Origin: an uncultured Clostridia bacterium | GTDB lineage: Bacteria > Bacillota > Clostridia > Oscillospirales > Ruminococcaceae | Reading direction: 5' to 3' | Assembly: GCA_947629335.1 (NCBI GenBank) | Contig: CANRDI010000004.1 | Span: forward strand, 60,996-124,995 | DNA: 64,000 nucleotides | Notes under the pieces: model-generated | The model's input: the letters and a program-made list of their open reading frames with translations, nothing else | What the model was told of the DNA's origin: nothing | Database searches by the model: none | Position numbers and translations under genes: made by a program | Part shown: positions 33,700 through 42,356 of the stretch, piece by piece | Layout of the letters: the number at the start of each line of letters is the position of its first letter | Position numbering within the stretch: the stretch's first letter is position 1

Positions 33700-35676
33700 C
33701 TATTTTTTATTGTTTTCTTTCAGCTTTTTTTCCGCTATCCCGTATCCGAAGCCTATGCCCAAAAGCGTTATGCCGAAGCCGATAAACAAAAGCGTTCTTA
33801 CCATATTGTTTACTTCGATAAAGTCAAACAAAAACAGCTTTCCCGACGCCAAAAGCGAAAGCGCAAGCCCGAAGCGCCTTAAAAGTGTATTTTGCTTTTT
33901 AAATCCGATAAATATCCACAGCGCGGCGGTTATGATATAAATTATGCTTATGATATAGCTGGAAAATTTTACGGCATTATTTGTGCCGAGTACCGTCGTC
34001 AGCGTCATAACGCCGTATAACGATACCGCAAGTCCTACTGCCTTTGCAAATTTCGGCGCTTTTTCGGTTATTTGCAGGGTCAGGTCAAGCACCGTCAGCA
34101 CCGAAATCAGATTTACTATTATCGTAATAGTTATCATAAGACCGTCTAACATCACGTCAAACGCATTTGCATAAATTCGTAAAAGATTTGATATGCCGAG
34201 GAATATAAGTCCGATAATGTAAAATGATATTGAAGCAGGCATTTTGCATTTTCCGAGCGGTTTCAGCTTTCCTGCGGCAAAACCGAGGACAAGCCAGAGT
34301 GTTGAACAAATAAGCAATGACAAAAGCGCGCTTAATCCGTCGGACATTCCGTTAAAAAGGAAAAACGAGGACAAGTCGTCAAGGATAAGTATACTTCCGA
34401 GAAAACCCGCATTTGCAAGACACAGACAGGCATATAATTTAAAACCGACGCTTTTGGTTTTCTTTTTCAGGATATAGAAGGTCATTATTCCGAACCAAAT
34501 AACAAGATTTACGGTATAAAGAATGATCTTTTCCGTAGTCGGATTTAGATCGGAATGTGTTAAATTCAGAAAAACAAGACGTTTAAAAAAGCTGTATTCT
34601 GCTGTTCCGAGCAGCACATATCCCCATATCCTCAGCATTTTTCGTTCAACAATAACTCCCGATATAAGAACCGCCGCCGCCAAGATATGCAAAGCATAGT
34701 AGTTTGCCGAGCCGCTTATAAGCGTTATTACTGCAAATGACACCGTTCCGAGAAGGAGATTTACAAATATGTCGGATATAGTACAGTGCGCCGTGAATTT
34801 AAGCGAATAGCCGACCGCGCAGATAAGATAAATTACCGCCATGACCGACAATATAACTATCGCGGTAGGTTTTCCGTAGACAAAGCGCGCGCTTATCTGA
34901 GCAAATACGACAAGAAAGCTCTGAGTAAGTATCAGAACCGTGATCTCCGACACAGGCAAAGCTCCGCCGAAACGAACGGCGTTTATAAGCGAGCCGCTTA
35001 TGTAAACAAATCCCGTGCATATTAAGAATATCAGCGTGAAAACTGTCGGAATTTTAAAATTGCCCTCGGCTGCCGCAGCGAAAAGCAGATAAACTATAAG
35101 AGCCTCAAAGCAGGAAGCGATACCGCCCGTGATACTGAGCGCGGCATAATTGTTTCTGTAGGCAATTACCGCTGAAAACGCGTGTACAGCGACAAGACAA
35201 GCCGCTCCGATAATTACGGAACTTATGGTCTGAACGGCGAATATCGGCAAGACCGCGAAAACCGCCGTCGTTATCGCAAGAGGCTGCGATTTGTAGCGCA
35301 AAGACAGGGAAAAGCCTATCGCCGCCGCAAGAAGTCCTATAAACTGCGCGGCTTCGCTGTTAAAGACGCCAAAGCCGTATCTTCCGATAAGAACGGAGAT
35401 GAAAAGCTCTGCCGTACCGCCTAAGATAAGCGCGTTTGCAAAAACGACAGATTTTTTCCTGTAGAAAATTTCACCCGCGATAAGCATTATAGCGCCGACC
35501 GCATACACCAGCGCCATTCTTATTTCTCTCTCGATATAATCTGCTGAAGCGGCGGAAAAAGCTATAACTCCGATTATTATAAAAATAACGCCGATTTTAC
35601 TCAGTAAATTCAGTCCCACAAACATTTCGCCGCTCGAAACTGTATTCTGATCTTTATTATTATCGTATCTGTTCAT
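33700..35676 (-). CDS. large polytopic membrane protein, DUF2339-like
   Basis: Unknown function; about 18-20 predicted TM helices fill almost the whole 658 aa, with only a short polar N-terminus (MNRYDNNKDQNTVSSGEMF) and a Lys/Asn tail. The pattern SKIGVIFIIIGVIAFSAAS and repeated short G-rich helices resemble DUF2339-type membrane proteins. The frame extends to 35748 through an R2 repeat; I chose the ATG at 35676 with AGGGG upstream, since the extension is repeat DNA. No partner genes are adjacent, and the product could be involved in envelope biology, but there is no direct evidence. Confidence 0.75.
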   Translation of the reverse strand: MNRYDNNKDQNTVSSGEMFVGLNLLSKIGVIFIIIGVIAFSAASADYIEREIRMALVYAVGAIMLIAGEIFYRKKSVVFANALILGGTAELFISVLIGRYGFGVFNSEAAQFIGLLAAAIGFSLSLRYKSQPLAITTAVFAVLPIFAVQTISSVIIGAACLVAVHAFSAVIAYRNNYAALSITGGIASCFEALIVYLLFAAAAEGNFKIPTVFTLIFLICTGFVYISGSLINAVRFGGALPVSEITVLILTQSFLVVFAQISARFVYGKPTAIVILSVMAVIYLICAVGYSLKFTAHCTISDIFVNLLLGTVSFAVITLISGSANYYALHILAAAVLISGVIVERKMLRIWGYVLLGTAEYSFFKRLVFLNLTHSDLNPTTEKIILYTVNLVIWFGIMTFYILKKKTKSVGFKLYACLCLANAGFLGSILILDDLSSFFLFNGMSDGLSALLSLLICSTLWLVLGFAAGKLKPLGKCKMPASISFYIIGLIFLGISNLLRIYANAFDVMLDGLMITITIIVNLISVLTVLDLTLQITEKAPKFAKAVGLAVSLYGVMTLTTVLGTNNAVKFSSYIISIIYIITAALWIFIGFKKQNTLLRRFGLALSLLASGKLFLFDFIEVNNMVRTLLFIGFGITLLGIGFGYGIAEKKLKENNKK

Positions 35677-35718
35677 AACTGCCCCTAAAGTATAAAAATG
35701 TATAAAAAAGTCCAAAAC

Positions 35719-35808
35719 CCAGGCTGTTGAGAAAGACCCGTTATGCACGCATTATCCGCCTTCGGCGGAGAACGCTCATGCCGCAGATACGGCTTTATCG
35801 ACAGCCGG
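35719..35808. repeat. palindromic intergenic repeat, family R2 (copy d)
   Basis: About 90 bp. Ends AGGCTGTTGAGAAAG and CTTTATCGACAGCC are imperfect inverse copies; the core ATCCGCCTTCGGCGGAGAAC holds a GC hairpin (35756-35768). It is the reverse complement of the copy at 37259-37347, so the two flank dacF in opposite orientation. Confidence 0.85.
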
Positions 35809-36104
35809 ACACATCATATAATGCCTGCGCCCATACTGATTATAACACATATTTCGCTTAATTACAATAGGTATATTTTATATACAAGGCATATATAAAT
35901 TTTTTTGGGGAATATTTAAAACAGACTGTCGATAAAGCCATATCTGCGGTGGTAAAGGCGGCGGCTCGGATAATTGCGGACGGCGCGAGGGATATTGTCA
36001 GTCTGAAAAACGGCTTTGGGGTTAAAAACTCAGACTGTATAAAAATCAATTCTAAGGCTGTTGAAAAAGCCTGAAACTCTTTATTTTACGGTGAGGTGCG
36101 GTGT
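35809..36104. other. spacer upstream of dacF with repeat fragments
   Basis: No gene is supported. CAGACTGTCGATAAAGCC at about 35922-35939 is an R1/R2 end. A second fragment, CAGACTGTATAAAAATCAAT (from 36031) followed by TCTAAGGCTGTTGAAAAAGC, matches the segment before dprA. Together they suggest at least one further, partly deleted repeat between copy d and dacF. Confidence 0.55.
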
Positions 36105-37247
36105 ATGAAGAAAACATTCTGTATTTTAATTTGTGCGGTTCTGGCGTTTTTACCGCTGTTTCCGCTAAGCCGCGCAAAAGCGGAAACAAACGGCGGAGCT
36201 TCGGCGGAGATACTTTTTGAAGCAAGCACAGGACAGGTCGTCTACTCCAAAAATCCCGACAAAAAACTGCCCATGGCGTCTGTTACAAAAACAATGACGC
36301 TTCTGCTGGTCGCGGAGGCTTTGGAAAAGGGCGAAATGTCGCTCGATGAAAAGGTAAAAGCCTCGGCGAATGCTTCCGGAGCAGAAGGTTCTGTAATATG
36401 GCTCAATATCGGAGAGGAGATGTCCGCGGCTGAACTTATAGAAGCGGTCGTTGTAAGCTCGGCAAACGACGCGGCTATTGCGCTGGCAGAGCATATCGCG
36501 GGAAGCGAGGCGGCTTTTGTAAAGATGATGAATGCGCGCGCAAAAGAACTCGGACTTAATAACACCCGCTATACAAACTGTGTAGGGTATGATGAAAACG
36601 GGCATTATTCGACCGCAAGAGACATAGCCGTTCTCACCGCAAAACTTATGGAAAAAGACGTTCTCAAAAGCTACTGGCTCATATGGCTCGACTATCTGCG
36701 CGGCGGCGAGACCCAGCTCGTAAATACAAACAAGCTCGTAAGATACTATAACGGCATTATCGGCGGAAAAACAGGAACGACAGACGGCGCGGGATATTGT
36801 CTTTCGGTATGCGCCGAAAGAAAGGATATGCGGTTTGTAGCGGTCGCGCTCGGCTGTAAAAGCGACGACGAGCGGTTTGACGTATGCGAGGAGCTTTTGG
36901 ACTATGGGTTTGACAACTATCAGAAATTTACTCCCGAACAGGATATTTCAAAACTTTTGCCGATAAAGGTCGTTCGCGGCGTTAAGACCGAGATCGTTCC
37001 GATAATAGAACAGCAGGGCGTCGAATGTATCATCAAAAAAGGAAGCGCCAACAGCGTCGAATATGAATATACGTTTGTAGAACAGGCTCAAGCGCCCGTT
37101 GAAAAAGGACAGTTTTTGGGAGAATATCTCGTGACGCTCGACGGAGAGCCGATATTCCGCTCGGACATCATCGCAAACGAGGACATTCCGAAAATGGATT
37201 TCTGGCGATGTTTAGGGCTTATATTCAGCGAAATAATTTCTATGTAA
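36105..37247 (+). CDS. dacF: D-alanyl-D-alanine carboxypeptidase, DacF/PBP5 type
   Basis: Penicillin-binding protein that trims the terminal D-Ala from peptidoglycan stem peptides. A signal peptide covers residues 1-26 (KKTFCILICAVLAFLPLFPL, cleavage near AKA-ET). The S11 peptidase motifs are SVTK (S59, K62), SSAND (SxN) and GGKTGTT. The C-terminal PBP5-like domain (about 270-360) precedes a hydrophobic amphipathic end (FWRCLGLIFSEIISM) that probably anchors the protein. GTGAGGTG supports the ATG at 36105. It is not next to spoIIA, unlike the sporulation dacF of Bacillus; an oppositely oriented repeat pair flanks it. Confidence 0.92.
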   Translation: MKKTFCILICAVLAFLPLFPLSRAKAETNGGASAEILFEASTGQVVYSKNPDKKLPMASVTKTMTLLLVAEALEKGEMSLDEKVKASANASGAEGSVIWLNIGEEMSAAELIEAVVVSSANDAAIALAEHIAGSEAAFVKMMNARAKELGLNNTRYTNCVGYDENGHYSTARDIAVLTAKLMEKDVLKSYWLIWLDYLRGGETQLVNTNKLVRYYNGIIGGKTGTTDGAGYCLSVCAERKDMRFVAVALGCKSDDERFDVCEELLDYGFDNYQKFTPEQDISKLLPIKVVRGVKTEIVPIIEQQGVECIIKKGSANSVEYEYTFVEQAQAPVEKGQFLGEYLVTLDGEPIFRSDIIANEDIPKMDFWRCLGLIFSEIISM

Positions 37248-37258
37248 AAAGAATATAT

Positions 37259-37347
37259 CAGGCTGTCGATAAAGCCCTAACTGCGTTATAGCGTTTTCCG
37301 CCGAAGGCGGATAAATGCGTGCATATCGAGGTTTTCTCAACAGCCTG
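37259..37347. repeat. palindromic intergenic repeat, family R2 (copy e)
   Basis: 89 bp starting 12 nt after the dacF stop: CAGGCTGTCGATAAAGCCCT at the left, TTTTCTCAACAGCCTG at the right, core TTTTCCGCCGAAGGCGGAT. It is the reverse complement of copy d with only scattered differences. Confidence 0.85.
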
Positions 37348-37503
37348 TTATTTGGGTTTTTATACAAGCTGTTCATGCCTTTGCGCACGGTCTGCTCAAA
37401 TATTATACAAGAACTTTGCGCGGTGCTGACAATTAAAAGAATAATTTTGCGGAAATTGGAAAGAATATACTACTGAATGATGTTCAGGAAGGAAAATGAA
37501 AAG

Positions 37504-38445
37504 ATGAAATATTTGATTTTCGCGCTGGTGATCGGGTTGGTTTTTGCGGTCGCGGCGGGGGTCGTTCCTGCGGCGGTAGAGAGTATGACGCCGATCTGCG
37601 AAACAGTAAAGCCCGACAAAAGAAGTTTTTCTGAAACGATAAGCGGAAGCGGTACTCTCAGATATAAAGAGCAGAGCGAAGTCACCTGTTCGCTGCCTGT
37701 TGTGATAGAAAAGATGTGTGTTTCACAGGGGGATGTTGTTGAAGCGGGGGATATAATAGCAAAGGTGGACAGGGAAAGCTCTACGGCGCTTTTGATGAGC
37801 CTTTCTCAAGCAAACGCTCTTAATGCCGCGGCGGTTGATTTGCAGGCTGCCGCGGCGCTGATACCTGAAAGCATTATTTCCGAATGTGCGGGCAGGGTCG
37901 TTTCTGTCAGCGCTATCGGCGAGGCAGTATTAAGCGGAGAGAGCATAGCGGTCATTGCACAATGCGACAGCATAGCCGTAAGCGCCGCAATAAGCGAACT
38001 GGATATAGCAAAGGTAAAACTCGGTCAGTCCGCGTCGTTTGAGCTTTCGGCATATCCGAACGAGAAAATTTTCGGAACAGTATCCGAGATTTCGGATCAT
38101 GCAAGAAATCAATACAGCGGAACTGTTTTAGAAACAGTCATAGACATACTGATAACTCCAGATATTACCGCAGACGAAAGGCTTAAATCGGGCTTTTCGG
38201 CAGATGTGGAGATAGGGCTTTCAGAACCGCGCGAAATTTTGACTGTACCTTATTCTGCAATTGAACAGGACGATCTGAGCGAATATGTATATGTATATGA
38301 AAACGGCGAAGCCGTGCGGAGAAATATCGTAACGGGAAATGAATTTTCCGACGCGGCGGAGGTCTGCGAGGGGCTTTCCGAAGGCGACATTATCTTTAAA
38401 GACCCGAAGACGGTCGCTTTGCAGAAGTATATAAGGATCGAATAA
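37504..38445 (+). CDS. HlyD/MFP-type periplasmic adaptor-like protein
   Basis: Membrane-fusion-type adaptor. One N-terminal TM helix (KYLIFALVIGLVFAVAAGVV) is followed by a beta-barrel/lipoyl-like region with SGSGTLRYKEQSEV and VVEAGDIIAKVD, a short Ala-rich helical segment (about 90-120), GRVVSVSAIGEAVLSGESIA, a barrel domain (AISELDIAKVKLGQSASFEL) and a C-terminal membrane-proximal domain ending in EGLSEGDIIF. The frame reaches back to ATG 37477; I favour ATG 37504, downstream of AGGAAGG. In monoderms such proteins work with ABC permeases, and the MacB/FtsX-like permease follows 37 nt later. Confidence 0.82.
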   Translation: MKYLIFALVIGLVFAVAAGVVPAAVESMTPICETVKPDKRSFSETISGSGTLRYKEQSEVTCSLPVVIEKMCVSQGDVVEAGDIIAKVDRESSTALLMSLSQANALNAAAVDLQAAAALIPESIISECAGRVVSVSAIGEAVLSGESIAVIAQCDSIAVSAAISELDIAKVKLGQSASFELSAYPNEKIFGTVSEISDHARNQYSGTVLETVIDILITPDITADERLKSGFSADVEIGLSEPREILTVPYSAIEQDDLSEYVYVYENGEAVRRNIVTGNEFSDAAEVCEGLSEGDIIFKDPKTVALQKYIRIE

Positions 38446-38482
38446 GGAAAAATAAATTTCAAAAAGCTCAGAAAGGTCAGAA

Positions 38483-39664
38483 ATGTTTTTAAGATCAATT
38501 AAGAGCCTTTTTTCGGCAAAGACCCGCTCGCTTTTGACTATGGGCGGTATAGCGGTCGGGGTGTTTTCGGTTGTCCTTATTTCGGCGATAGGCACGATAG
38601 GTACTCAAGAGGTAAGCTCGGCTATGGTTTCAATGGGCGTTGATACGCTTTTGGTACAGGCGTCGGACAGGACGGTCTCCGTTACACTCACGGACAATGA
38701 TGTAAGCGCGGTAAGAAATGTAGAAGGCGTAAGCGACGCAATGCCGCTTATGTCGAGCGTTACAGAGGCGCGAATGCTCGGAAACAGGCTGAACTGTTGG
38801 GTATGGGGCGTAGACAGGTCTGCGGACAAGCTGATCTCGCTCGCCGCCGAACACGGACGGCTTATTTCAAACGCCGACGGCGCGGAATGTGCGAAAGTAT
38901 GTGTTATTGACGAAAAGTTCGCGCTTGACACATACGGCAGGAGCAATGTTGTCGGAAAAACGGTAAAACTTTTTCTCGGAGAAAAATTTCACGAGTTTAC
39001 TGTTGTAGGAGTAGCAAAATCGGGGCTTTCGGCGCTTCAGGGAATGATGTCAAACGTTGTGCCGGGATTTATGTACATTCCCATTTCGACTATGCAGAAG
39101 CTGTGCGGAAGAATGACATATGATAAAATTGCAGTAAAGATAGCGGATATAAACTCTGACGAGCATATTACGGAAAAAGTCACACAAAGGCTCGAAACGC
39201 TGAGCGGACACAAAGACGGCTATATCTGCAACAACCTTTTATCGCAGAAATCGACCCTTGAAGAAATAATGTCTATAGTTACGGCGGCGCTGTCGCTTAT
39301 TGCGGGTATCTCTCTTTTTGTTTCGGGAATTTCGGTCATGACTACAATGATGATGAGCGTAAGCGAGCGCACCCGCGAAATCGGCATAAAAAAAGCGACA
39401 GGCGCAAGAAAACGGGATATTTGCGCGGAATTTTTGTTTCAAAGCATTTTGATGTCGGTCATTGGCGGTTCTGTAGGAATGGCTGCGGGGCTTTTGGTTT
39501 CGTTTGTCGGATGTTTGATCTTTGGATTTGCGTTTTCGGTAAACGCGGTTTATTTGGGACTTTCGGCATTTGCGGCTATCGCTGTCGGAGCGGTCTTCGG
39601 AGTTTATCCCGCGCTCAAAGCTGCGCGGCTCAGCCCCGCGGAGGCGCTTAGAAGCAGTTTATAG
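38483..39664 (+). CDS. MacB/FtsX-like ABC permease
   Basis: Four-TM permease: one helix at the N-terminus (LLTMGGIAVGVFSVVLISAIG), a MacB-type extracytoplasmic domain (about 45-240), and three helices at the C-terminus (LSLIAGISLFVSGISVMTTM, IGGSVGMAAGLLVSFVGCLI, YLGLSAFAAIAVGAVFGVYP). SERTREIGIKKATGA and YPALKAARLSPAEALR are family signatures. 393 aa. The upstream adaptor completes a MacA/MacB-like pair, but no ATPase gene is adjacent, so the nucleotide-binding subunit must come from elsewhere. Confidence 0.9.
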   Translation: MFLRSIKSLFSAKTRSLLTMGGIAVGVFSVVLISAIGTIGTQEVSSAMVSMGVDTLLVQASDRTVSVTLTDNDVSAVRNVEGVSDAMPLMSSVTEARMLGNRLNCWVWGVDRSADKLISLAAEHGRLISNADGAECAKVCVIDEKFALDTYGRSNVVGKTVKLFLGEKFHEFTVVGVAKSGLSALQGMMSNVVPGFMYIPISTMQKLCGRMTYDKIAVKIADINSDEHITEKVTQRLETLSGHKDGYICNNLLSQKSTLEEIMSIVTAALSLIAGISLFVSGISVMTTMMMSVSERTREIGIKKATGARKRDICAEFLFQSILMSVIGGSVGMAAGLLVSFVGCLIFGFAFSVNAVYLGLSAFAAIAVGAVFGVYPALKAARLSPAEALRSSL

Positions 39665-39845
39665 TGTATAGTTAATAGTGTACAGTGGATAGTGTAAAGT
39701 AAACAGTAAAATGTATCCGCTTCGCGGATATTATTATATTATATTTAGAGAAAAGAGCGTAAACCTATCGTAGGCTTACGCTCTTATGATCCTAAAACAA
39801 TCTAAATATTTTCTGGGTTAGCAGTTACCTTAACTGTACACTGTC
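39665..39845. repeat. MITE-like repeat, family R3 (copy i), carrying a terminator hairpin
   Basis: About 180 bp beginning directly after the permease stop. The left end has the reiterated words AGTGTATAGTTAATAGTGTA and CAGTGGATAGTG; the right end TTAACTGTACACTGTC is its inverse. The unit contains GTATCCGCTTCGCGGATA and, at 39753-39785, the stem AAGAGCGTAA...TTACGCTCTT. Related to copies at 20.94-21.10 and 46.48-46.66 kb. Confidence 0.75.
39753..39785. terminator. hairpin, probable bidirectional terminator
   Basis: AAGAGCGTAAACCT and AGGCTTACGCTCTT pair over 14 bp with one mismatch and a 5-nt loop. It lies between convergent genes. The outer stem (AAGAGCGTAA) is the same as in the hairpin after rplQ at 63415-63447. 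Confidence 0.65.
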
Positions 39846-39851
39846 ATCCGG

Positions 39852-40589
39852 CTACCGGTTATTCAAAGAATTGTCGTCCATTTTTGAAAGGTGCATGGCA
39901 CATTCTAATGCTTTGCCGTACAATTCGTCGGGATTGCCGTCAATATGCAAAAGGACTCCCTGAAGTACTATCCCGAACAGCACCGACCATTCGTCCGCGC
40001 TTTTGCAGACTTCTGCTGTCGTTTTCTGATATATCCCGAACCAGCTTTTTCTTACTAATTTGTAAACCTCGTCGGGCGGGAATTTTCCCCATATCAGATA
40101 GTTTTCATTTCCCGTGTTGTCAACGCCCTGCCTTGCAAAAGCGTGTATATCGGGAACATCTCTTTCGGGAAATTTGTTTTTGTAATAACCGTTCAGAAAA
40201 CTGAGGACCGAAAAATTATTTTCAAGGAGATATGAGTTTACCGCGTCTCCGAAATAAAATTTTCTGCCGTCCTTTGTTCCAAGCTCGATAAACTTTTCGT
40301 TTTTCTCCTTTACCGTTATATGACAGACATATCCCGTAACTCCCGCAGCAACAAGCAGGCGCGGCTCAGGGTCTTTATGCACGACCTCAAACATCTTTAC
40401 GAAACGTCCTGCTTCTTTCGATAGCCGATATACGTCATCAAACGTAACGGGGGCGTTTTCGTCAGAATTGCTTTTTTTAGGGATTTCCGAGCCGTTTTCG
40501 GGAGTATGAAAAGACGCAATGAATTTTTCTTCCTGTTCTGTAAAAGAACTGTCGGTTTTTGTTTTCCTGAAAGGATTTTTGAAAATCAT
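39852..40589 (-). CDS. conserved hypothetical protein
   Basis: Unknown function, 245 aa, cytosolic (no signal or TM). A Lys/Ser/Glu-rich N-terminus (1-45) precedes a compact domain: TFDDVYRLSKEAGRFVKMFE, RLLVAAGVTGYVCHITVKEK, TKDGRKFYFGDAVNSYLLEN, NYLIWGKFPPDEVYKLVRKS, and ADEWSVLFGIVLQGVLLHID. I recall similar uncharacterised proteins in Ruminococcaceae and Lachnospiraceae, some in several paralogous copies, but no role. It is 14 nt downstream of the GH5 gene, so it is in that transcript. Confidence 0.72.
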   Translation of the reverse strand: MIFKNPFRKTKTDSSFTEQEEKFIASFHTPENGSEIPKKSNSDENAPVTFDDVYRLSKEAGRFVKMFEVVHKDPEPRLLVAAGVTGYVCHITVKEKNEKFIELGTKDGRKFYFGDAVNSYLLENNFSVLSFLNGYYKNKFPERDVPDIHAFARQGVDNTGNENYLIWGKFPPDEVYKLVRKSWFGIYQKTTAEVCKSADEWSVLFGIVLQGVLLHIDGNPDELYGKALECAMHLSKMDDNSLNNR

Positions 40590-40603
40590 TCTCTTTCTCC
40601 CTA

Positions 40604-41626
40604 TTATAAATATTTTACTATCTCGTCAAGTATCCCGTTGTTTCCGTTATCCGTAAGTCCGAAATCCATCTGCTTGTAGCTCCAGACAGCTCTGCCGATA
40701 TTCAGTTCTTCAAACGCCTTGTGTAAGTCTTTCAGCCAGCGCAGTCCGCTTTGCTTGTCGGCAAGGTCGATAAACCCGTATTCACCGCAGTAAAGCGCGA
40801 TGCCGTGTTTTTCGCAGTATTCCGCGGCAGGCTTGAAACTGTTTACAAAAAACGTATAGTCAAGCTCCTTGTCCCCGAAATTTTCAAGTTCGGGAGTAAG
40901 ATGTGCATTTATCTTTTTCGTTTCCTCGGCATAAACAGGGGCAGTCTGAGGATATGTTATCCTGAAATCGGGCTGCATTTTGTCTACCCAGTACGCGCCC
41001 TGATGAGTGAAGATAAGCGGCTCGTAACAGTGAAAGTTGAAAACGACATTCTTATCCGTAGGAATATCGAGATCGAAAATTGCCTCTATCGCGCAGTTGT
41101 GATAACCTCCGAGCAAAATTTTAACGTCGGGGCATATCCCGCGTATAGCGGAAATTGCTTTTTTCGCGGTTTCGTTCCAGGTTTTATTGAATTTCGGGTC
41201 GGTGACTTCGTTCAGCAGCTCAAACGCGAGCATATCCGAGTATTTTCCAAACCTGCGTGAAATCTCTTTCCAAAGCTCTACAAAACGCACTCTGAGCTTT
41301 TCGTCCTCGAAAAAGCCGACATAATTCGGGTCGTCAAATACAAATCCGCAAGTCTTGTGCAGATCAAGCACCATATTAAGCCCATACTTTCTGCACCACA
41401 AAATTGCATTTTCGACATACTTAAATCCGTCGTCTTTATAATCTCCGTCCTCGGTCTGAATGACATTATAGTCCACGGGAACGCGCACATGGTCTATTCC
41501 CCAGCGCGAAACGCGCTCGAAATCCGCCTCGGTTATGAAATTTTCGAGCCTGTCTTTTGAATAGTCGCACTGTGACAGCCAACCTCCGAAATTTACGCCT
41601 TTTTTAAATCCGTCGAAATTCTTCAT
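40604..41626 (-). CDS. GH5-family glycoside hydrolase (cytoplasmic)
   Basis: Retaining beta-glycanase fold of family GH5 (cellulase superfamily). Seen: NFGGWLSQ near the N-terminus, DHVRVPVDY, MVLDLHKTCGF, ELLNEVTD with acid/base E140, NFHCYEPLIFTHQGAYW, and YCGEYGFID with nucleophile E282, followed by a WSYK segment typical of the family. No signal peptide, dockerin or carbohydrate-binding module, so the substrate is likely an imported beta-oligosaccharide. 340 aa. Start has GGGAGC upstream. It precedes the unknown 245-aa gene. Confidence 0.9.
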   Translation of the reverse strand: MKNFDGFKKGVNFGGWLSQCDYSKDRLENFITEADFERVSRWGIDHVRVPVDYNVIQTEDGDYKDDGFKYVENAILWCRKYGLNMVLDLHKTCGFVFDDPNYVGFFEDEKLRVRFVELWKEISRRFGKYSDMLAFELLNEVTDPKFNKTWNETAKKAISAIRGICPDVKILLGGYHNCAIEAIFDLDIPTDKNVVFNFHCYEPLIFTHQGAYWVDKMQPDFRITYPQTAPVYAEETKKINAHLTPELENFGDKELDYTFFVNSFKPAAEYCEKHGIALYCGEYGFIDLADKQSGLRWLKDLHKAFEELNIGRAVWSYKQMDFGLTDNGNNGILDEIVKYL

Positions 41627-41639
41627 AAAAAGCTCCCTC

Positions 41640-41716
41640 TTTTAGATGTAAGAAGTAAGAGTTTAATCGAAAACTTGTTTGCTGAAAAATTCTTACATCT
41701 TACCTCTTATCTCTGT
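41640..41716. repeat. imperfect inverted repeat between HD and GH5 genes
   Basis: AGATGTAAGAAGTAAGAG (from about 41644) and ATTCTTACATCTTACCTCTTA (about 41690-41710) are inverse copies of a short A/G word (ATGTAAGAAGTAAGAG). They may act as a transcription-pausing or stability hairpin; there is no T-run. Confidence 0.5.
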
Positions 41717-41766
41717 TGGTTTAAAACTCTTTTGATTGACGCAAAACGTTTGAACTAAAATTACTT

Positions 41767-42354
41767 TTAGTCAACGGTTTTTTCTAAAAAGTAGCTTGCT
41801 TCCATATCAGCCGTTGCGAGGGCAAATGCAAGGGGATACATTTCGAGAGCTTTTCCGATAGTGTTTTTATCTTCAATTCCCGAAAACGCCATATGCCAGC
41901 GTATCGCCATTGCCTCTTCGCGCATAAGCCGCATAAAGCCGCTTATCATATAAACGCTCTTTTCGCCGTGACCGTAAGGAAGCCTGTCGTCTACAGAATA
42001 AAAGGGAACTTTTTCCCATTGCCCCGTTTTGTCGTTTTTTGAGTTGCGGAATGAAACCGTATAAGTGTTTACCTTGCAGATGTCGTGCAAAAGAGCGGTT
42101 ATGGCAATAGTTTCCTCGCTTGCATGAATGTCATAGACTTCTTTTACCCTCGGTCTTTCAAGATAATCCGCAAGGCATTTGTAGACGTTCAGAGAATGCC
42201 GCAAAAGTCCTCCCTCAAAGGCGCTGTGATAGCGGGTAGACGCGGGCGCGGTAAAGAAATCGCTCTTGTTTTCGAGAAAATCCAAAAGTTTATCCGCGCC
42301 CTCGCGTTTTATTTTTTCGTTATATATCGAAACAAATTCTTCTCTGTCTGTCAT
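41767..42354 (-). CDS. HD-domain phosphohydrolase
   Basis: Metal-dependent phosphohydrolase of the HD superfamily. Likely ligands: H53 in GGLLRHSLNVY, H90-D91 in ALLHDICKVN, H129 in PYGHGEKS, H154 in IRWHM and D183 in ATADM, the arrangement of a small one-domain HD enzyme. 195 aa. Substrate (nucleotide, cyclic nucleotide or RNA end) cannot be deduced. It starts 2 nt after the SUFU-domain gene stop, so the two are translationally coupled. Confidence 0.85.
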   Translation of the reverse strand: MTDREEFVSIYNEKIKREGADKLLDFLENKSDFFTAPASTRYHSAFEGGLLRHSLNVYKCLADYLERPRVKEVYDIHASEETIAITALLHDICKVNTYTVSFRNSKNDKTGQWEKVPFYSVDDRLPYGHGEKSVYMISGFMRLMREEAMAIRWHMAFSGIEDKNTIGKALEMYPLAFALATADMEASYFLEKTVD

Positions 42355-42356
42355 AT

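Noticed and set aside
35687..35715. Promoter TTGGAC-17-TACTTT within repeat R2 for the large membrane protein
   Set aside because: Transcription would begin about 4 nt before the start codon and exclude the ribosome binding site.
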